This document shows positions 31,783 to 35,914 of a stretch of DNA of 35,914 nt, in pieces. The translations under genes and the position numbers were made by a program. How positions within the stretch are numbered: the first letter of the stretch is position 1; the number at the start of each line of letters is the position of its first letter. Source of the DNA: an uncultured Ruminococcus sp. (lineage in GTDB: Bacteria > Bacillota > Clostridia > Oscillospirales > Ruminococcaceae); the NCBI GenBank assembly GCA_902783005.1, contig CACZPI010000120.1, positions 1 through 35,914 of the forward strand. The letters run 5' to 3'. The notes below the pieces were generated by a model. It was given only the letters and a program-made list of their open reading frames with translations. It had not been told where the DNA came from and made no database searches.

Positions 31783-32703
31783 ATGAGAAAAGCCAAAGTC
31801 GTAGCTATCGTCTGTGGGATGATCGTGTCCTGCCTGATTGGTGGTTTTGCTGTTGTAGAAGCAGCAACAGTCAAGTTAGATGACAGCTCTACAGAGTACG
31901 TCGATTATGCCGACTACTACGAGCCCACCAGTGTATCCACAGAGACTGCTACTACAGTAACTTCTATCGAGACGACTGCCAAGACCACGAAAATCACAGC
32001 AACAACAGAAAACACCGAGGACACCAGCGAGACTGCTGAGGATACCACAGAAGCTACCACTTCTGTGACCACCGAAACAACCGAAACCACCGAAGCAACC
32101 ACGACAACGACTGAAACCGAGGCTCCGGCACCTACTACCGAGGCCGAGACCGCTGCTGAGATCGTAACCACCGAGGCTGCCACCACTGCCGCTGCACCCC
32201 AGTCCGTAGCACCTGCTACCACGCCTGCACCGGCTGCTGCTCCTACTGAAACAGAGATGACAAACCCGCCGATGCCGGTTGAGACCTGCGCAGTACTGAC
32301 TGCACCGCCGGTTGTCGAGACAGAAGCTCCGGCAACTGAGCCGGTCGCAGCTGTCAGCTACGGTTCTTCCATCACCGTTTCCGAGAGCGATTACATTCTG
32401 CTGTGCAATGCAGTTGCTCACGAGGCCGGTGCCAATAATATCAGCGTGACCGAAAAGGCCAAGGTCGTTGAGGTCATCATGAACCGCGTGAATTCTTCGA
32501 GCTTCCCGAACAGCATTTACGGGGTACTGACCCAGAGGTACCAGTTCAGCGGTTCCTCTACTTATGTCAATCTCGGCACCTATTCTAACAAGGTGACCGG
32601 CATGGTCAGGGAAGCTGTTGACCTGTACCTGAGTGATCCGTCCCAGTTCAGTGAAGGCTATCTGTACTTCACCGGCGACGGCAAGCAGAACCATTTCAGA
32701 TAA
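31783..32703 (+). CDS. Secreted SleB-like cell-wall hydrolase with Thr/Glu-rich spacer
   Basis: 306 residues; ATG at 31783, 7 nt after AAAGGA. Signal peptide or anchor (about 1-28). Residues about 48-195 are a Thr/Glu/Ala/Pro-rich spacer, likely wall-spanning. The C-terminal domain (about 202-306) matches the SleB/Hydrolase_2 fold: DYILLCNAVAHEAG with candidate catalytic Glu214, then KAKVVEVIMNRVNSSSFPNS and YQFSGSSTYVNLG, ending TGDGKQNHF. SleB enzymes are lytic transglycosylases that open spore cortex; related enzymes in non-spore contexts remodel the vegetative wall. No sortase motif or SH3/LysM repeats are present. Single gene between its promoter and a strong terminator. Confidence 0.88.
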   Translation: MRKAKVVAIVCGMIVSCLIGGFAVVEAATVKLDDSSTEYVDYADYYEPTSVSTETATTVTSIETTAKTTKITATTENTEDTSETAEDTTEATTSVTTETTETTEATTTTTETEAPAPTTEAETAAEIVTTEAATTAAAPQSVAPATTPAPAAAPTETEMTNPPMPVETCAVLTAPPVVETEAPATEPVAAVSYGSSITVSESDYILLCNAVAHEAGANNISVTEKAKVVEVIMNRVNSSSFPNSIYGVLTQRYQFSGSSTYVNLGTYSNKVTGMVREAVDLYLSDPSQFSEGYLYFTGDGKQNHFR

Positions 32704-32787
32704 ATTGCAGCATCCGCTGTTCTAACCGGCGGAGCAAAAATGTGATTTAGATTTTTTGATAGAAGTTCGCAAACAAATGCATAATTA

Positions 32788-32825
32788 CATGCTGCCGGCG
32801 CGATTGCCGGCAGCATGTTTTTTTC
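32788..32825 (+). terminator. Intrinsic terminator of the SleB-like gene
   Basis: CATGCTGCCGGC (32788-32799) pairs perfectly with GCCGGCAGCATG (32806-32817), then eight T. Confidence 0.95.
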
Positions 32826-32967
32826 TGTTTTTTGAGACTGCCTCCCATTTTGCGGAGAATCGCTCCTGTGAGGGGTATGGGGTTTGCAGGTGTCTGATAC
32901 AGCTTTCCTGCAAGCCCGCCTTCTGCGCGATCCAGCGGGCTGTGGGGGTATTCGTCAAAAATGCAGA
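32826..32967. other. Spacer between convergent genes
   Basis: No ORF with a ribosome site, no promoter pair and no repeat seen in this gap between the two convergent terminators. Confidence 0.5.
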
Positions 32968-33003
32968 CAAAAAGAAACCCAGGAGCACCCGGCTCCTGGG
33001 TTT
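32968..33003 (-). terminator. Intrinsic terminator of the EF-G-like gene
   Basis: AAACCCAGGAGC pairs with GCTCCTGGGTTT around a 5-nt loop; on the minus strand CTTTTTG follows. Confidence 0.9.
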
Positions 33004-33011
33004 TGGGGTTC

Positions 33012-35084
33012 TTATTCCGCTGCGATGGAAGCGATGACCTCACCGAGCAGATTGGCCGGGAGCGGCTCATAACGCAGGAATTCCATCGTGAAGCTGCCGA
33101 CACCGCGGGTCACCTGACGCAGATACAATGCAAAGTCATGCATCTCGCGGGCAGGTACCTCCGCCGTGATCGTCGTTGTGCCCTTGTCTGCCGGTTCCAT
33201 GCCCAGCACACGGCCGCGGCGCTTGTTCAGCTCGCCCATAATATCGCCGGTGTTGTCATCAGGTGCCGTGACAACCAGCGTTTCGATCGGTTCAAGCATA
33301 ACCGGATCTGCGGCACGCATGCCTTCCTTGTAGGCGATGGAGGCAGCCATCTTGAATGCCATTTCGGAGGAATCGACCGGATGATACGAACCGTCAAGCA
33401 GCACCGCCTTCAGGCCGACAACCGGGCAGCCTGCCAGCACGCCCTTCTTGACGCAGTCCTGCAAGCCCTTCTCAACGGCCGGGAAGTAATTCTTCGGAAC
33501 CGCACCGCCGAATACCTTCTCCTCAAAGACAAGGTCGTCACTGACGCACGGCTCGAATGCGATCTTGACATGGCCGTACTGACCGTGACCGCCCGACTGC
33601 TTCTTGTGCTTGCCTTCGGCTTCGACCTTCTTGCGGATCGTCTCGCGGTATGCCACCTGCGGAACGCTCAGCGTCACCTCTGCGCCGAATTTCGCAGAGA
33701 GCTTGGAAACAGCGATCTCGAGATGCTGGTCGCCCAGGCCGCTCAGGATCATTTCCTTGGTGTTCGGATCCTGCGTGTACGACAGGGTCATGTCCTCCTC
33801 GGTCAGACGCTGCATGCCGGCGGAGACCTTTGCCTCCTCGCCCTGGTTCTTCGCACGGACTGCCATTGCATAGCACGGATGCGGGAACGGGGGCATGCCG
33901 ACTGCGGCCACGCGCTCCGGCGCACACAGGGTATCGCCCGTCAGCGCACCGATCTTGACAGCCGCTACAATGTCGCCTGCCTCGGCGGTCCTGACCTCGG
34001 TCTGCTTCTTGCCAAGCAGCGTGTACAGCTTGCCGATCTTCTCCTCGGCACCGGTGCGGGAATTCATGACCTGTGCATCGGCAGACAGCTTGCCGGAAAG
34101 TACCTTGATATAGCTCATCTTGCCGACAAACGGATCGGCAACGGTCTTGCAGACGAGTGCGGCCAGCGGTGCAGCAGCATCACAGGCAATTTCCGTGATG
34201 TCGTCCCCCGCCTCTGCCGTTGCGGGTGCCACCTCATTGGCGGCGGGAACGAGCAGGCCGAATTCCTTGAGCAGCATGTCAATGCCGGCCAGAGTCAGCG
34301 CGGAATTGCAGACAACCGGGGAGATCAGACCCTTGTTCATGCCGTTGTGGATGCCGTCGATCAACTCCTTCTGGGTGAATTCCTCGCCCTCGAAGAACTT
34401 CTCCATCAGTGCATCATCGGTCTCTGCAACAGCCTCGGTCACAGCGGCCTTCAGACCTTCAAGACGGTAGTCATGCTCGCTGGTCACTTCATCGGGCATC
34501 GGGATCTCCTCTGCCTTGCCGTCAGCGCCGTACTTGTAGGCCTTCATTTCGATCAGATTGATAAAGCCGGTCACCTCGCCCTTTTCGATCACCGGTACCA
34601 CAACCGGGCAAACCGTCGGGCCGAATACGGTTTTCAGCTCTGTGAGGACATTATAGAAATTCGCATCCTTGTCGTCGATTTTGGTAATGGCAAACATGGT
34701 GGATTTGCCGAGCGACTGTGCCGCATCATATGCCTTGCGGGTGCCGACGCGGGGGCCGGATTTTGCGGAAACCGTGATGAGCACGGTATCTGCGGCCGCA
34801 ATGCCGGAGAGCTGCTCACCGACAAAGTCGAGCATACCGGGGGTATCGAGCAGGTTGATCCAGTTCTCCTCGTAGGGAAAGCCTGCCAGAACGGTAGAAA
34901 GAGAGCCCTTGCGGCGGATCTCCTCCGGATCGTAGTCGCATACGGTCGTGCCGTCCGTGATCTTGCCGAAGCGGTCGGATGCGCCGGCCTTGTGCAGCAG
35001 TGCCTCTGCCAGCGAGGTCTTGCCGGAGCCGTGATGGCCGGCAATGGCGATGTTCTTGATGTTGCCTGCGTGGAATTGGTTCAT
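33012..35084 (-). CDS. EF-G-like translation-factor GTPase (paralogue of FusA)
   Basis: 690 residues; AGGAG 10 nt before the ATG at 35084. All five EF-G domains can be traced: G domain (about 8-270), domain II (about 300-385, GKMSYIKVLSGKLSADAQV), III, IV (SGGHGQYGHVKI; RVDSS-like PVDSSEMAFKMA) and V (ending RGVGSFTMEF). It departs from true EF-G: the P-loop is GHHGSGKT (16-23) instead of AHxDAGKT, the DTPG at 80-83 is normal, and the NKxD motif reads TKID (134-137). These features mark the EF-G2/FusA-like subgroup, whose members are not the main elongation factor and are thought to act on ribosomes under special conditions. It is a single gene with a long attenuator-like leader. Confidence 0.9.
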   Translation of the reverse strand: MNQFHAGNIKNIAIAGHHGSGKTSLAEALLHKAGASDRFGKITDGTTVCDYDPEEIRRKGSLSTVLAGFPYEENWINLLDTPGMLDFVGEQLSGIAAADTVLITVSAKSGPRVGTRKAYDAAQSLGKSTMFAITKIDDKDANFYNVLTELKTVFGPTVCPVVVPVIEKGEVTGFINLIEMKAYKYGADGKAEEIPMPDEVTSEHDYRLEGLKAAVTEAVAETDDALMEKFFEGEEFTQKELIDGIHNGMNKGLISPVVCNSALTLAGIDMLLKEFGLLVPAANEVAPATAEAGDDITEIACDAAAPLAALVCKTVADPFVGKMSYIKVLSGKLSADAQVMNSRTGAEEKIGKLYTLLGKKQTEVRTAEAGDIVAAVKIGALTGDTLCAPERVAAVGMPPFPHPCYAMAVRAKNQGEEAKVSAGMQRLTEEDMTLSYTQDPNTKEMILSGLGDQHLEIAVSKLSAKFGAEVTLSVPQVAYRETIRKKVEAEGKHKKQSGGHGQYGHVKIAFEPCVSDDLVFEEKVFGGAVPKNYFPAVEKGLQDCVKKGVLAGCPVVGLKAVLLDGSYHPVDSSEMAFKMAASIAYKEGMRAADPVMLEPIETLVVTAPDDNTGDIMGELNKRRGRVLGMEPADKGTTTITAEVPAREMHDFALYLRQVTRGVGSFTMEFLRYEPLPANLLGEVIASIAAE

Positions 35085-35139
35085 ATGGATAACTCTCCTT
35101 TACATATATAATAGCGTAGTACAGCTATGGAAGCTCGGT

Positions 35140-35205
35140 TCAATAGAAAAACAGGGCATCCCCCTGACGGGAATGCCCACGCGGTAGAAAACGATAATCG
35201 AACAT
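35140..35205 (-). CDS. Possible leader peptide of the EF-G-like gene (weak)
   Basis: An ATG at 35205 opens a 21-codon frame (MFDYRFLPRGH...) that stops within the T-run of the leader terminator. Translation would cover the hairpin and could prevent termination. The ribosome site is poor (ACGG only 0-4 nt away), so this is a suggestion and not a firm gene. A second ATG at 35216 is at the predicted transcription start. Confidence 0.2.
   Translation of the reverse strand: MFDYRFLPRGHSRQGDALFFY
35145..35178 (-). terminator. Terminator-like hairpin in the leader of the EF-G-like gene
   Basis: On the minus strand GGGCAT-CCC pairs with GGG-ATGCCC, followed by TGTTTTTC. It lies about 40 nt after the predicted start of transcription and 60 nt before the gene. 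Confidence 0.8.
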
Positions 35206-35222
35206 CCGTCTGACATATCTCT

Positions 35223-35251
35223 ATTATAGCAGTTGTGAACAAATTTTGCAA
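35223..35251 (-). promoter_or_regulatory. Promoter of the EF-G-like gene
   Basis: On the minus strand TTGCAA (35246-35251), 17 nt, TATAAT (35223-35228). Confidence 0.85.
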
Positions 35252-35463
35252 TGCAAAGCGGATAAATTCTATGTATAGTCTATTTATCCGGTATGCGTTT
35301 TGTACACAATGCACAAAAATTCCGCCAGATATGCGAGCTATCGTGTGATAGTAACTATATCATTTTGGAAATGTCGATATTCCGACGCTCCCGGATGGAT
35401 TGGCAAAACCGGAAAAAAATGGGTATCACAGCTTGTAATACCAGGGCGGGAAATGGCAGGAAA

Positions 35464-35596
35464 TTTTCCACAAGCTGCATGCAGGGCTTTTCTGCGCGGG
35501 TTTTCCACTGTTTCAACCGAGTTTTCCACAAACGCAAAAAATGACAAGTTGGAAACAGCGTGTTTTTGACACAGTTTTCCACATGAAAGTGGAAAA
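35464..35596. repeat. Cluster of DnaA-box-like 9-mers
   Basis: TTTTCCACA at 35464, 35522 and 35575, TTTTCCACT at 35501, and TTTTCCACT on the minus strand at 35588-35596. They differ from the DnaA box TTATCCACA by one or two bases. They lie in a non-coding stretch (35252-35684) where I see no gene. Confidence 0.6.
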
Positions 35597-35684
35597 CGAT
35601 GTGAAAAGATTTTCATTGCACCTTGTATACTGCCCCTTTCCGTGTCCCATACTGAGGGAAATCATCTGCAAAGGAGGCATCTGT

Positions 35685-35914
35685 ATGCCGTTGATCCATG
35701 CACCCCTTGTCCGCGGGGTAAGCCGGAGGGTCATTGAGATCCCCCACCCGCAAAGCCCGTGCTTCGCAAGGGCAGTATTCTACCTCAAGCCCGATATTCC
35801 GGATATTCCGCTGTCTTCCCTGCGGCGGGAGGCGGAGGGACTGCTGGCTGATTATGCGAAAAGCCGCCGCCGGCAGATCCCGGGTGTGATCTGGTTTCTC
35901 CTTGGTGCCGCGGC
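35685..35914 (+). CDS. Small conserved protein of unknown function, N-terminal part (cut by window edge)
   Basis: 76 codons visible, no stop. AAGGAGG (35671-35677) is 7 nt before the ATG. The sequence VRGVSRRVIEIPHPQSPCFARAVFYLKPD resembles in outline a family of short clostridial proteins that begin (M)VKGVSRRVVVVxSPDxxxFExAIFxL and are often mislabelled as translation factor 2; role unknown. The visible part ends in a hydrophobic stretch (GVIWFLLGAA) that may begin a membrane helix. I assign no function. Confidence 0.7.
   Translation, partial: MPLIHAPLVRGVSRRVIEIPHPQSPCFARAVFYLKPDIPDIPLSSLRREAEGLLADYAKSRRRQIPGVIWFLLGAA

Noticed and set aside
35252..35684. Chromosomal origin oriC
   Set aside because: DnaA-box-like repeats are present, but there is no dnaA, dnaN or rpmH in the window and no clear AT-rich unwinding element; kept only as a DnaA-box cluster.
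1..35914. CRISPR arrays, insertion sequences, integrase or prophage genes
   Set aside because: No regularly spaced repeats, transposase motifs, att-like duplications or phage genes were seen.

Overview
The window looks like the chromosome of a mesophilic, low-GC-phylum (Firmicutes) gut or rumen anaerobe of the Ruminococcus type (Oscillospiraceae). The support is: a secreted GH26 mannanase ending in a type I dockerin (a cellulosome signature); Thr/Glu-rich linkers in exported proteins; strong GGAGG ribosome sites; clean TTGACA/TATAAT promoters; and a Firmicutes housekeeping set (dapF, ddl, murI, argS, rpmG-secE-nusG, rplK-rplA). The species assignment is inference. I saw no tRNA, rRNA, CRISPR array, transposase or prophage gene.

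Layout. 1-777 (-): N-terminal part of a compact PglX/Eco57I-like adenine methyltransferase, cut by the window edge. 778-2338: divergent promoters, then a DUF6106-like membrane protein and a lipoprotein. 2438-4650: consensus promoter, bifunctional NAD(P)HX repair enzyme, second lipoprotein. 4656-6827: facing terminators, cyclophilin, and a TerB-like/AAA+ SpoVK-type ATPase (- strand). 6856-9644: dapF, a membrane TPR protein and a membrane-anchored alpha/beta hydrolase, joined by ATGA overlaps. 9646-16882 (-): a PucR/CdaR-type regulator followed by ftsE, ftsX, a coiled-coil M23 peptidase, an S41 carboxy-terminal protease (TTG start), an MscS channel and a PrsW-type intramembrane protease. This is a cell-wall/division and envelope-stress cluster. 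17111-21341 (-): ddl, murI, a DUF1934 protein (TTG start) and argS, run from one promoter. 21403-24512: flotillin and NfeD-like genes, divergent from an XRE regulator; both promoters carry the same 15-bp palindrome. 24558-27347: rpmG, secE, nusG, rplK, rplA with several leader structures, including two copies of an L1-binding-site mimic. 27360-29482 (-): GH26-dockerin mannanase. 29663-31400 (-): slipin-like SPFH protein preceded by about 500 nt of hairpin-rich, apparently non-coding DNA with its own promoter. 31686-32825: SleB-like cell-wall hydrolase. 32968-35251 (-): EF-G-like GTPase with a terminator in its leader. 35464-35596: a cluster of DnaA-box-like 9-mers. 35685 to the end: start of a small conserved protein.

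How they fit together. Much of the window concerns the envelope: precursor supply (dapF, murI, ddl), controlled peptidoglycan hydrolysis (FtsEX with the M23 protein, SleB-like hydrolase), proteolysis at the membrane (S41, PrsW), membrane organisation (flotillin/NfeD, slipin) and osmotic release (MscS). The translation genes form the second theme. The strongest leads for something undescribed are the structured RNA-like region upstream of the slipin gene, the shared operator of the XRE/flotillin pair, the attenuator-like leader of the EF-G paralogue, and the compact methyltransferase at the left edge.
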